This document shows positions 16,518 through 25,451 of a DNA stretch of 64,000 bases, piece by piece. Positions within the stretch are counted from its first letter, which is position 1; every line of letters starts with the position of its first letter. The notes under the pieces were generated by a model. It worked only from the letters and a program-made list of their open reading frames with translations. It was not told where the DNA came from and ran no database searches. The translations under genes were made by a program, and so were the position numbers. Source of the stretch: Parapedobacter tibetensis (GTDB lineage: Bacteria > Bacteroidota > Bacteroidia > Sphingobacteriales > Sphingobacteriaceae); NCBI RefSeq assembly GCF_024704835.1, contig NZ_JAMXBE010000002.1, forward strand, positions 248,001 through 312,000, read 5' to 3'.

Positions 16518-18611
16518 ATGAGATTTTTAATGATATTCCTATGTTTGGGATGCTCCGGCAGCTTCTCGCTAGCCCAGCAACCCACCATGGAACAATTTAC
16601 GGCCTACCCCTTTCCATCAGAGCTGAGCACGGCAGCCACAGGAAGTCGAATGGCGGTGGCGATCAACGAACAGGGCCGCCGTAACCTGTATGTGGCTGAG
16701 GGGCCCGCTTTCGAACTGCGGAAACTGACTGCTTATGATGAAGACTTGGGCGATGAGATAACCGGTGTGCAGCTCTCGCCGGATGGGCAATGGATCGTGT
16801 ATGTGAAGGGCGGCGACCATGGGGGGTCAAACGCAAGCACTCCCCGCAACCCAGCTTCGTTATCAATGGCTACGAAAGTACAAGTATGGAGCATCCCCTT
16901 TGCCGGCGGTAAACCCATCCTGTTGGGTGATGGTGATCAGCCCGAGATTTCGCCTGCAGGAAACCAAGTGGCATTCCTGCGGCAAGGGCAGGTTTGGACG
17001 TGCGCAATAGATGGGTCGGCCAAACCTGAGCAATTGTTCTATGCGCGTGGTGCTAACGGCTCGGTCCAATGGTCGCCCGACGGAAAGGCATTGGCATTTG
17101 TCTCCTCACGCGGGAGCCATTCGATGGTTGGTGTATTCCGTGATAAGGATACGCCCATCCAATGGATTGCTCCAGCTTATGCTCGGGATGCGTCGCCACG
17201 GTGGTCGCCAAACGGCAAGCGGATCGCCTTTGTGCGAAGGGACGCTTCAGGTGGTGCGCCAGACTCCCTATTGGCTCCTACAAAGAATCCATGGGCAATC
17301 TGGGTGGCCGATATCGAAGACAGCACCGAAAACCTTATTTGGCACTCCCCCAATACCCCTGAGGGCGCCATGCCTACTACCCATGGGGGGACCAACCTCC
17401 ATTGGGTAGCCAAGAACCGCATCACGTTCCTGTCTTACCACGATAGCTGGCCCCATTTGTATTCGGTGCCAGATACCGGAGGGGAAGCATTGTTGCTTAC
17501 TCCTGGCGATTTCATGGTGGAACATGTTAAACCCTCACCGGATGGCAATTGGCTGTTGGCCAGTGCCAATACTGGGTCGGATGCCGATGACATCGACCGG
17601 CGTCACCTGATTCGTGTGCCTGTGGATGCGCCCGATATGCAGGTCATTACCCCGGGTACGGGTATCGAAACGTTTCCAATGGTAACAGGGGATGGCAAGC
17701 AGGTGGTATTCCTGAGCGCTACGGCCACCCGCCCAGCGGTACCCGCCATACTTCCTTGGCCGGATTCCAAGGGACATATCCGCCTTATCGGCGAACACCT
17801 TATTCCAGCTGCTTTAGCGACGACTCCATTGGTTATGCCCAAGCGCGTGGAGTTCAAGGCACCTGATGGCATGACCGTCTACGGACAGCTCTTCGAGCCG
17901 GAAGGAGGCGCAGCTGAAAAACCAGCCATCGTGTTCATCCATGGCGGTCCACAGCGGCAGATGCTCCTAGGTTGGCATTATGGCGACTATTACGCCAATA
18001 CATATGCCTTGAACCAATACCTTGCAAGCCGCGGGTTTATCGTGCTTTCGGTCAACTACCGTCTGGGCATCGGCTATGGCTATGCTTTCCATAAACCGCC
18101 TTTTGCCGGTCGATATGGAGCATCCGAATACCAAGATATCAAGGCGGCTGGGGAGTGGTTAGCCGCTTTGCCACAGGTCGATGCCACTCGGATTGGGGTA
18201 TACGGAGGGTCGTACGGAGGCTACCTTACGGCGCTTGCATTGGGCAAGGATTCAGACCTGTTTGCCGTAGGGGTGGATATCCACGGGGTGCATAATTACA
18301 TTGGCCGGATTCCACCGGTCAGTGCCGAGCCTGCTCCTGATGCCGCAAGGGCCATTGAACTGGCCAAAGAATCTTCTCCGGTATCGTATGTGGATACTTG
18401 GAAATCACCCGTGCTGCTCATCCATGGCGACGACGATGCGAATGTGGACTTCGACCAGACCACCGATCTCTTGCTGCGGCTTCAGCAAAAGGGAGTTCCC
18501 CATGAAGCCATCATGGTGCCCGATGAGACCCATCACTGGATGTTGTATAGAAACCAAGTACGGGTAGACCAGGCCGTGGCTGATTTTTTGATAAAGCATT
18601 TGAAGCCGTAG
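16518..18611 (+). CDS. S9-family serine peptidase (dipeptidyl-peptidase IV/acylaminoacyl type)
   Basis: The 697-residue exported protein has a signal peptide (MRFLMIFLCLGCSGSFSLAQ), a WD40/PD40-like propeller over about 50-440 (repeated LSPDGQWIVYV, ISPAGNQVAF, WSPDGKALAFV, WSPNGKRIAFV, PSPDGNWLLA) and a C-terminal alpha/beta-hydrolase. The catalytic triad is visible: Ser about 565 in YGGSYGGY, Asp about 638 in HGDDDANVDFD, His about 671 in DETHHWM. HGGPQ forms the oxyanion region. Such enzymes remove di- or tripeptides; within a wall-hydrolase run it may trim stem-peptide or protein fragments in the periplasm. The substrate is inferred only from context. Confidence 0.9.
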   Translation: MRFLMIFLCLGCSGSFSLAQQPTMEQFTAYPFPSELSTAATGSRMAVAINEQGRRNLYVAEGPAFELRKLTAYDEDLGDEITGVQLSPDGQWIVYVKGGDHGGSNASTPRNPASLSMATKVQVWSIPFAGGKPILLGDGDQPEISPAGNQVAFLRQGQVWTCAIDGSAKPEQLFYARGANGSVQWSPDGKALAFVSSRGSHSMVGVFRDKDTPIQWIAPAYARDASPRWSPNGKRIAFVRRDASGGAPDSLLAPTKNPWAIWVADIEDSTENLIWHSPNTPEGAMPTTHGGTNLHWVAKNRITFLSYHDSWPHLYSVPDTGGEALLLTPGDFMVEHVKPSPDGNWLLASANTGSDADDIDRRHLIRVPVDAPDMQVITPGTGIETFPMVTGDGKQVVFLSATATRPAVPAILPWPDSKGHIRLIGEHLIPAALATTPLVMPKRVEFKAPDGMTVYGQLFEPEGGAAEKPAIVFIHGGPQRQMLLGWHYGDYYANTYALNQYLASRGFIVLSVNYRLGIGYGYAFHKPPFAGRYGASEYQDIKAAGEWLAALPQVDATRIGVYGGSYGGYLTALALGKDSDLFAVGVDIHGVHNYIGRIPPVSAEPAPDAARAIELAKESSPVSYVDTWKSPVLLIHGDDDANVDFDQTTDLLLRLQQKGVPHEAIMVPDETHHWMLYRNQVRVDQAVADFLIKHLKP

Positions 18612-18616
18612 ACGGG

Positions 18617-18651
18617 AGACATGAGATGTGAGATATTGAGATGTGAGACGA
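18617..18651. repeat. GAGATGTGAGA-type spacer repeat
   Basis: The spacer repeats the word gagatgtgaga twice around tattgagatg. It is unlike the GCTATCAGC family and may be a second dispersed spacer repeat. Confidence 0.35.
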
Positions 18652-18682
18652 TAGTTATTGGACGAAATACTAGATACTGAAT

Positions 18683-21103
18683 ATGAATAAATTGATAAAA
18701 TGCGGATTGCTGTTGGTGATATGCTGCCTTTATTGGTTGCGGTCAGCTGTTGCCCAGCAGGCGGACCTCCCTCCAAATCTCGATGCCTACATCGAGCGCG
18801 TACTTGCCGAATTTGAAGTGCCCGGCGTAGGTGTGGGCATCGTGAAGGATGGCAAGGTGATCTTAGCCAAAGGATATGGGATAAAGCGTTTGGGACACCC
18901 CGAACGAGTGGACGAGCATACCTTGTTCAGTATCGCTTCCAATAGCAAGGCTTTCACCGCTACGGCCCTGGCCATACTGGTGGATGAAGGTAAGCTGAAA
19001 TGGGAAGATCGGGTAACGGATTACCTGCCTTGGTTTGCATTATCCGATGATTACGTAACCATGCATCTTACCATACGCGATCTCTTGGTGCATCATAGTG
19101 GCTTGCCAGCCTACGTAAATGACATGCTCCTGTTTCCCCCGGCGAGCCTTAGCCGCAAGGAATTGCTCCTCAAGCTGAAAGATGTGCCATTGCAGCACGA
19201 TTTTCGCTCGGTATATGCCTATGACAATGTCTTATATTTGGCTGCAGCCGAAGTGATTGCAGCGGTATCGGGCATGGAATGGGAAGATTTCGTCCAAAAG
19301 CGGATATTTGATAAAGTGGGCATGCCCAATACCATCAGCCAGTTTTCTACATTGCGGCAACAGCCTAATGTAGCTTACTCCCATGCCCGACGTGATGGGG
19401 AGGTGAAGGTGATCGCGCATTTCTTTGATTCCAACATTGGCGACCCAGGCAACCCAGCGGGAGGTATCGCTGCTTCCGCAGCGGATATGGCAAACTGGCT
19501 CATTACGCACCTGGATTCAGGACAAACACCCGAAAGGGGCCGTTTATTTAGCGCAAAAACCACGAAAGAACTATGGAACATTGTGCGCCCTATGCCCGTG
19601 AGTAAGGAACCCGAATGGCTCAAACCAGCCCAGAAACATTTTTATGGTTACGCCTTGGGTTTCCGCACCTATGATTACCGAGGGGAACAGGTGGTGGGAC
19701 ACGGAGGGGCGCTCACCGGCTTCGTATCGCAGCTAGCCATGGTGCCCGAGAAGCGACTCGGCGTGGTGGTACTTACCAATCAGTCGGTCTCGGGAGCCTA
19801 TTGGGCCATCATCCATCACATCCTGGACCACTACTTAGGCGCCGAACCGTTCGACTGGATTGCCGGATATAAGAAAGGGCTCGATCGCTCATTGGCTAGG
19901 CAGGATTCCAGTAGGCAGCGGCTTAACCCCATTTTGCCCGATAGTACGCTAAAACGTTCACTACCACTGGAGGCCTATGCTGGTGTCTACCAGGACGAGT
20001 TCATCGGCCGGATGGTGGTACGCCTGGTAGGCGATACGGCACTGCGACTGGATTTCACTAAGTCACCCCAATTTAGCGGTCGGCTTTCCCATTTCCATGG
20101 TGATATGTTCCGCTTGGTGGCGGACAATCCGGAGCGGGATGGCGGCGTGTTGTTGACGTTTTTGCTCAATGCCGATAAAACCATCCGCGAGGGTCGGTTC
20201 ATTCCCGCACGTCCATCCGGAGGATCCTCGCTGGAGCGCCTCGTACTTCGCCCCGATAAGCAGGCGATATTGGATACCACGGAGTTGAGGGCGCGCATCA
20301 AAAAGGAGCTGGATAAGCATCCCGAGGGGCGCTTTGCGTATGCTTTCCTCGACATCGGTACAGGTGAGCGGGTTCTTTTCAACGAAAGGGAAACGTTCCA
20401 TGCGGCCAGTACGATGAAAACCCCCGTGATGATGGAGGCGTTCAGGCAGGCGGCCGATGGAAAAATGGCGCTGACGGACTCCATTACGGTGTATAACACG
20501 TTTAAAAGTATTGTAGACCGTAGTCGCTATTCCCTGTCGCCCGATGAGGATAGCGAGCAGGCGCTTTATGCGCAGGTAGGGGAGAACGTCACTTGGGAAG
20601 ACCTGATTTACCGGATGATTACAGCGAGCAGCAATCTGGCTACCAACATCGTGATCGACCAAGTGGGTGCCAAGCAGGTCATGAAAACGATGAATCGTAT
20701 CGGCGCCAATGATATTCAAGTGCTACGCGGTGTGGAAGACACCAAGGCCTACCAAAAAGGCCTCAACAATACCACGACAGCGTATGACCTCATGCTTATT
20801 TTTGAGGAGTTGGCCAAAGGCAAAGGTAGTGTGGTAAGCGGTGAAGCCCGTGAGCAAATGGTGAAGATCCTGATGGACCAGCACCATCGCGGTATCATTC
20901 CGGCCAAGCTGCCCGATGGAGTGAAGGTGGCTAACAAAACGGGCTGGATCAGTAGTGTACAGCATGATTCGGGCATTATATTCCTGCCAGATGGACGCCA
21001 GTATGTGCTGGTGTTGCTGTCGGGTAATGTGGATGGTCCGGCTGCGAAAGCGACACTTGCTACGGTTTCACGATTGTTTTATGATTATGTTGCTGGGAAA
21101 TAA
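18683..21103 (+). CDS. Two-headed serine hydrolase: class C beta-lactamase-like plus class A beta-lactamase-like domains
   Basis: The 806-residue exported protein carries two penicillin-recognising modules. After a signal peptide (KCGLLLVICCLYWLRSAVAQQ), module 1 (about 30-370) has SxxK at 86-89 (SNSK), a Y-x-N type YDN near 178 and a late GHGG. A DUF3471-like spacer runs to about 500 (LPLEAYAGVYQDEFIGRM). Module 2 (about 530-806) has SxxK at 576-579 (STMK), SSN at 649-651 in place of SDN, and KTG at 752-754. Class C-like enzymes of this kind include esterases and D-amino-acid or muropeptide hydrolases, such as AmiE beside namZ in Bacillus. The fusion could process two linkages of imported muropeptides. 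Whether it hydrolyses beta-lactams cannot be judged. Confidence 0.85.
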   Translation: MNKLIKCGLLLVICCLYWLRSAVAQQADLPPNLDAYIERVLAEFEVPGVGVGIVKDGKVILAKGYGIKRLGHPERVDEHTLFSIASNSKAFTATALAILVDEGKLKWEDRVTDYLPWFALSDDYVTMHLTIRDLLVHHSGLPAYVNDMLLFPPASLSRKELLLKLKDVPLQHDFRSVYAYDNVLYLAAAEVIAAVSGMEWEDFVQKRIFDKVGMPNTISQFSTLRQQPNVAYSHARRDGEVKVIAHFFDSNIGDPGNPAGGIAASAADMANWLITHLDSGQTPERGRLFSAKTTKELWNIVRPMPVSKEPEWLKPAQKHFYGYALGFRTYDYRGEQVVGHGGALTGFVSQLAMVPEKRLGVVVLTNQSVSGAYWAIIHHILDHYLGAEPFDWIAGYKKGLDRSLARQDSSRQRLNPILPDSTLKRSLPLEAYAGVYQDEFIGRMVVRLVGDTALRLDFTKSPQFSGRLSHFHGDMFRLVADNPERDGGVLLTFLLNADKTIREGRFIPARPSGGSSLERLVLRPDKQAILDTTELRARIKKELDKHPEGRFAYAFLDIGTGERVLFNERETFHAASTMKTPVMMEAFRQAADGKMALTDSITVYNTFKSIVDRSRYSLSPDEDSEQALYAQVGENVTWEDLIYRMITASSNLATNIVIDQVGAKQVMKTMNRIGANDIQVLRGVEDTKAYQKGLNNTTTAYDLMLIFEELAKGKGSVVSGEAREQMVKILMDQHHRGIIPAKLPDGVKVANKTGWISSVQHDSGIIFLPDGRQYVLVLLSGNVDGPAAKATLATVSRLFYDYVAGK

Positions 21104-22094
21104 ATGGACTATGCTCCTTTGCATGGTGACCGCATGGATACCCATCTCTCAGGCGCAGGATTCGTCAACAGGTCTCGCAGGAAAGGTGATTTGCCTCGAT
21201 CCGGGACATGGTGGAACAGCCGATAGCGACCAATACCGAGTGGGTATAGGTGGTGAACGTGAAGAGTGGATAAACCTGCGGGTAGGATTATACCTGCGGG
21301 AGTTACTGGAAGATGCTGGGGCCACCGTGTTGATGACCCGTAAGGAAGATGTAGCCATACCCCTGCAAGATAGGGCACAGCTGGCGGTTGATCATGCGGC
21401 TGACCTGTTTCTTTCCATCCACCACAACGCCACGGCAGATACGGCGGTCAATTTTCCGGTTATCTATTTCCATGGCCACGTGACGGAAAATAAAGCCAGC
21501 ATTGCGTTGGCAAAACACATGGCCAAGGCGTTGGTGGACGGGCTGTATCGCGATCGCCAATCGGAAACGCCGGTGGGCATTATGTCAGATCATACCATCT
21601 TTCCGCAAGCTGGGACTGCGGTACTGCGGCACAGCTATGGCATTCCGGCACTCATTGTGGAAGCCTCCTTCTTCACCAATCCCGCAGAAGAACAGCGATT
21701 GAAACATGAGGCATACAATCGGCGGGAAGCATTGGCATATTTGCGGGCTATTAAATGCTTTTTCGAACAGCCCGTAGATACCATTTATCCCAAAAACTCG
21801 CTTGTCGCACCCTTGCAGCCTTTTGCTGTATTGCAGGAAGCTGACCGGATGAGCGAAATGGCATTGGCTTGGCGTGATAATTATCGAGAAGCAAAAAGAA
21901 TTTTCCATGATAAGGATACCGCACGGTATGAGGAAGCCTGTGCCTTATTGCTGCAATCTGTTATCGCTTTCCCGGATTCCCATTTGGCAGGTGATTGCTT
22001 GGATTTATATGCTGCCTTACTGCGGCGGATGGGTATGGAAGTCGAAGCCGATGAAATGCAACGGAGGCGCCATGAGCATTACTTGGAAAATTGA
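21081..22094 (+). CDS. N-acetylmuramoyl-L-alanine amidase (Amidase_3)
   Basis: The gene overlaps the end of the serine hydrolase gene: ATGs at 21081, 21087 and 21111 are possible, and the first two place a leader ending ISQAQ in front of the mature protein. The catalytic domain (about 30-215) shows LDPGHGG, the E of GEREEWINLR, SIHHNA and IVEASFFTNPAEE, the full zinc/glutamate set. A helical C-terminal extension of roughly 110 residues (ADRMSEMALAWRDNYREA onward) is not recognised. The overlap indicates translational coupling with the upstream serine hydrolase, so amide and peptide cleavage are probably produced together. Confidence 0.88.
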   Translation: MIMLLGNKWTMLLCMVTAWIPISQAQDSSTGLAGKVICLDPGHGGTADSDQYRVGIGGEREEWINLRVGLYLRELLEDAGATVLMTRKEDVAIPLQDRAQLAVDHAADLFLSIHHNATADTAVNFPVIYFHGHVTENKASIALAKHMAKALVDGLYRDRQSETPVGIMSDHTIFPQAGTAVLRHSYGIPALIVEASFFTNPAEEQRLKHEAYNRREALAYLRAIKCFFEQPVDTIYPKNSLVAPLQPFAVLQEADRMSEMALAWRDNYREAKRIFHDKDTARYEEACALLLQSVIAFPDSHLAGDCLDLYAALLRRMGMEVEADEMQRRRHEHYLEN

Positions 22095-22150
22095 CCGTAT
22101 GGATTCAAGAATCCAGGTTAAAGGAAGGGCGTTTTCATTACGTTAACAAA

Positions 22151-22198
22151 AAAACACGCAAAAACACGCAAGTTTTAAAAAATAGTTTTTATACTTGT
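22151..22198 (+). promoter_or_regulatory. Shared operator/promoter block, copy 1 (SusCD operon 1)
   Basis: AAAACACGCA is repeated perfectly in tandem (22151-22170), and TTTTTATACTTGT follows at 22186-22198. TATACTTG is one base from the TAnnTTTG -7 box, and no -33 TTTG is present, so the direct repeat lies where an activator would stand. Copies 2 and 3 are at 35183 and 46136. Confidence 0.65.
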
Positions 22199-22346
22199 CT
22201 TGCGATTAATTATAAACCAAACCAAATTGGTGGAGTATATTTTAGGCAATTGCGCTTGAGATTCGTCTGCGCGCTTAAGCGCTTGCCTCAAGGGTAACCT
22301 CGCCAACTGGCAGGTTCTTGAACGTCACTGAAATAAAATAATTCCA

Positions 22347-25300
22347 ATGAAAAGAACACTTCTCTTGCTATTTATGGGGCTGATGTGCCTTTCAACCTAT
22401 GTATTGGCACAACAAAAGACAATAACCGGAACGGTAACTTCGGCGGCTGATGATGCCCCATTGGAGGGGGTATCCGTGCGTGTGAAAGGCACTGCCATGG
22501 AAACGTTGACGGACGAAAATGGCAATTTCACCATTTCAGGTAATGAAGGACAAACATTGACGTTTAGCTTCATCGGGATGGCTCCTGCGGAGGTCGTGAT
22601 AGGCACCCAATCGAGCATTACCGTAATGCTCGATACTGAAGCAACCAGCTTGGAAGAAGTAGCCGTAACGGCATTTGGCATTCGGCAGCAAACCCGGTCA
22701 TTGGGCTTTGCGACACAGAACGTGAAGGCACAGGAAATCACCGATTCCCGACAATCGAATGTGGTGAATGCGTTGCAAGGAAAGGTGGCCGGGGTACAGA
22801 TTACCAACTCCGGCGGATCGCCAGGGGCTTCGTCCAGTATTTACCTGCGGGGCGGCACCTCGCTGAGCGGTAATAACCAGCCTTTGTTTGTGGTAGATGG
22901 TATCCCCATAGATAACACCACCCCCATCGCTCAGGGGGGGTTGAATCCGGCAGATGCACCCGCAACAAACCGCGGATTCGACATTAACCCTGAAGACATC
23001 GAGAGCATGACCGTTTTGAAAGGTCCGGCGGCAGCCGCGCTCTATGGTATCCGGGCTGCTTCGGGCGCCATTGTCATCACCACCAAGAAAGGTTCCGGTG
23101 GGGCGGCAAGGGTGCAATATGGCAACCTATTCTCGCTGGACCAGGTAAGCCAAACACCCACCTTGCAATCCGTTTACAAACAGGGGGAAAATGGGGTGTT
23201 CACCCCACAGACGCAATTGTCTTGGGGGCCAACATTTGATGCGGGTGAAACGGTATACGACAATTTTGGGGATTTTTTTACCACCGGTTTTTCCCATAAC
23301 CATGACCTTACGGTGTCAGGTAGTAGTGAGCGCTCCTCCATCTACGCCTCGGCTTCGATATTCAATCAGGATGGCATTGTTAAAAATACTGATTTCGGGA
23401 AGAAATCATTCCGGTTAACAGCCGAAACCAAGGTGGGGGACAAGCTCAGCATTGGCGGCACGGCAAACTATGTGAACACCGACCGGACGTATTTTTCCCA
23501 AGGGGGAGGTGATGGTGTGATGGGAGCCATCACTTGGCCGCGCAACGACAACATGGAGGATTACCTCAATCCCGACGGTTCCCAGCGGGAATTGGATCCG
23601 AGCGGCACGGACAACCCCTATTGGACGATCAATAAAAAACCAATCAACAATGATGTGCACCGCATCATCGCTGCAGGGAACGTTTCCTATGACCCGTTGG
23701 AATGGCTTAACCTAACCTACCGTTTGGGAACCGACTATTACACGGAGAAGTTCCAAAGTATTTTTATGCCCGGCACCCTGGTGGAAAACCGTAGAGACGG
23801 ATACATCACCGAGGCAACTACCGGAAACCAGCTCACAACCTCCACGTTTTTGGCTACCGCAAAGAAGAGCTTCGATGAGAAGTTTAACCTGAGCCTCACC
23901 GTTGGCCATAACCTGGAAAGCTCCTATCGGGAAACCGTAAATGCCAATGCCGTTGGATTCATAGATCCCGATTTTCCCAGTATCAATAATACCAATCCGA
24001 TAAATAGGCAGACATCGAAACGGATCGATAGGCGTCGCATCGTTGGGGTATTCGGGGATTTAAATTTAGATTACAGGGGGATGGTATTTTTGAATTTCCG
24101 AGCAAGAAATGATTGGACTTCCACACTCATTAAAGATAATTCATTTTTCTACCCATCAATCAGCACGTCGATTATCGTAACCGACCTGCTGGAGGATTTC
24201 GGCGTAGCGCTGAATCCAGATGTTGTTTCGTTCGGGAAAATCCGTGCAGCATGGGCCCAAGTGGGTAAGGATGCCCTTCCTCATGTAACGGCGACGCGGC
24301 TTGGTACCTACATCAACGACTTTACCATAAATCCAAGGGGATTTATCACATTGGTTAACGAACATTACGGGAATCCGGATCTGGTGCCGGAGTTTACCAA
24401 CTCCTATGAAATCGGTGCCGATGTCCGCTTTTGGCGGAATAGGCTCGGACTCGACGTCACGTGGTACTTAACGCGCTCGGACAACCAGATTTTGGGTACA
24501 CGGGTTCCTCCATCGGCCGGAGCCTTTCTTGCTTACCTCAACGGTGGTGAGATACAGAACAAAGGGGTGGAGGCCATCTTGAATATCGAGGCTATCCGTA
24601 AACAGGATTTCTCATGGAATGCGGATATCAACTTCAGTGCGAACCGCGCCACGGTGCGCGACCTACCGGGTGATCTGGATCGTGTGGAACTTTCCGACTC
24701 ATGGGCAGGCCTAGCGCAAGGGGCTGCATTCCTCGATGGCTCCTTGTTCGGTATCAATGGCCCTACTTGGCGGAGGAATGAAGCTGGGGAATTGTTGTTG
24801 GACAACAACGGTCGTCCGCAGGGGAACACTGTTTTAACGCAGATTGGCGACCGGAATCCCGACTGGATCGCGGGTATCACCAATACCTTCCGCTATAAGC
24901 AATTCGGCCTGTCCTTCATGTGGGATTTCCGCGTTGGCGGCGATATCTACAATTCCACAGCGAATGCATTGGTAGCCAGTGGGCTGAGTATGAAAACACT
25001 GGATAGGGGCTCCATGGTATTTGATGGCATCATCGAATCTACCGGTGAGCGTAACACGCAAGCGGTTGAACTCAATCAGAATTTCTACCAAACAGTATAC
25101 GCGACCAATGGCCCCGAGTTCGTGGAAGATGGAAGTTGGGCCAGATTGCGGTATGTCACCTTGACGTATGACCTGCCAAGCGCGTTACTGAACCGGTGGG
25201 GTGTCCGCAACCTGCAGCTTACGGCGAGTGGACGCAACCTGCTGCTGTTTACAAGCTATTCCGGTGTAGACCCGGAAGTTTCCGGCAGCGGTGCGGGTGT

Positions 25301-25385
25301 AGGTGGTACAGGTTCTTTTGGATTTGATAACCTGGGAGTGCCGGCAACCAAAAGCGTTGATCTAGGGTTGAAATTTAGTTTCTAA
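22347..25385 (+). CDS. SusC/RagA-family TonB-dependent outer-membrane transporter 1
   Basis: The 1012-residue protein has a signal peptide (LLLLFMGLMCLSTYVLAQQ), an N-terminal carboxypeptidase-regulatory-like domain at about 24-105 (ITGTVTSAADDAPLEGVSV), a plug domain near 115-230 (VVNALQGKVAGVQI, LFVVDGIPI, ITTKKG) and a 22-strand barrel to the C-terminal F. A canonical TonB box is poorly defined (EEVAVTAFG). It forms the channel half of a SusCD importer with the next gene. It shares its leader and first domain style with transporter 2, and part of this gene is duplicated as a fragment at 28612-28778. Peptidoglycan-derived substrate is inferred from the neighbouring amidase. Confidence 0.95.
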   Translation: MKRTLLLLFMGLMCLSTYVLAQQKTITGTVTSAADDAPLEGVSVRVKGTAMETLTDENGNFTISGNEGQTLTFSFIGMAPAEVVIGTQSSITVMLDTEATSLEEVAVTAFGIRQQTRSLGFATQNVKAQEITDSRQSNVVNALQGKVAGVQITNSGGSPGASSSIYLRGGTSLSGNNQPLFVVDGIPIDNTTPIAQGGLNPADAPATNRGFDINPEDIESMTVLKGPAAAALYGIRAASGAIVITTKKGSGGAARVQYGNLFSLDQVSQTPTLQSVYKQGENGVFTPQTQLSWGPTFDAGETVYDNFGDFFTTGFSHNHDLTVSGSSERSSIYASASIFNQDGIVKNTDFGKKSFRLTAETKVGDKLSIGGTANYVNTDRTYFSQGGGDGVMGAITWPRNDNMEDYLNPDGSQRELDPSGTDNPYWTINKKPINNDVHRIIAAGNVSYDPLEWLNLTYRLGTDYYTEKFQSIFMPGTLVENRRDGYITEATTGNQLTTSTFLATAKKSFDEKFNLSLTVGHNLESSYRETVNANAVGFIDPDFPSINNTNPINRQTSKRIDRRRIVGVFGDLNLDYRGMVFLNFRARNDWTSTLIKDNSFFYPSISTSIIVTDLLEDFGVALNPDVVSFGKIRAAWAQVGKDALPHVTATRLGTYINDFTINPRGFITLVNEHYGNPDLVPEFTNSYEIGADVRFWRNRLGLDVTWYLTRSDNQILGTRVPPSAGAFLAYLNGGEIQNKGVEAILNIEAIRKQDFSWNADINFSANRATVRDLPGDLDRVELSDSWAGLAQGAAFLDGSLFGINGPTWRRNEAGELLLDNNGRPQGNTVLTQIGDRNPDWIAGITNTFRYKQFGLSFMWDFRVGGDIYNSTANALVASGLSMKTLDRGSMVFDGIIESTGERNTQAVELNQNFYQTVYATNGPEFVEDGSWARLRYVTLTYDLPSALLNRWGVRNLQLTASGRNLLLFTSYSGVDPEVSGSGAGVGGTGSFGFDNLGVPATKSVDLGLKFSF

Positions 25386-25451
25386 TTAGCGGCATCGTCT
25401 ATAAACTCGGATATACACAGCTATAATGACAACACATAAAAGATTTTAGGG

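Noticed and set aside
20063-20719. 218-codon minus-strand frame
   Set aside because: It is antisense to the class A-like module with intact SxxK, SSN and KTG motifs; no recognisable protein.
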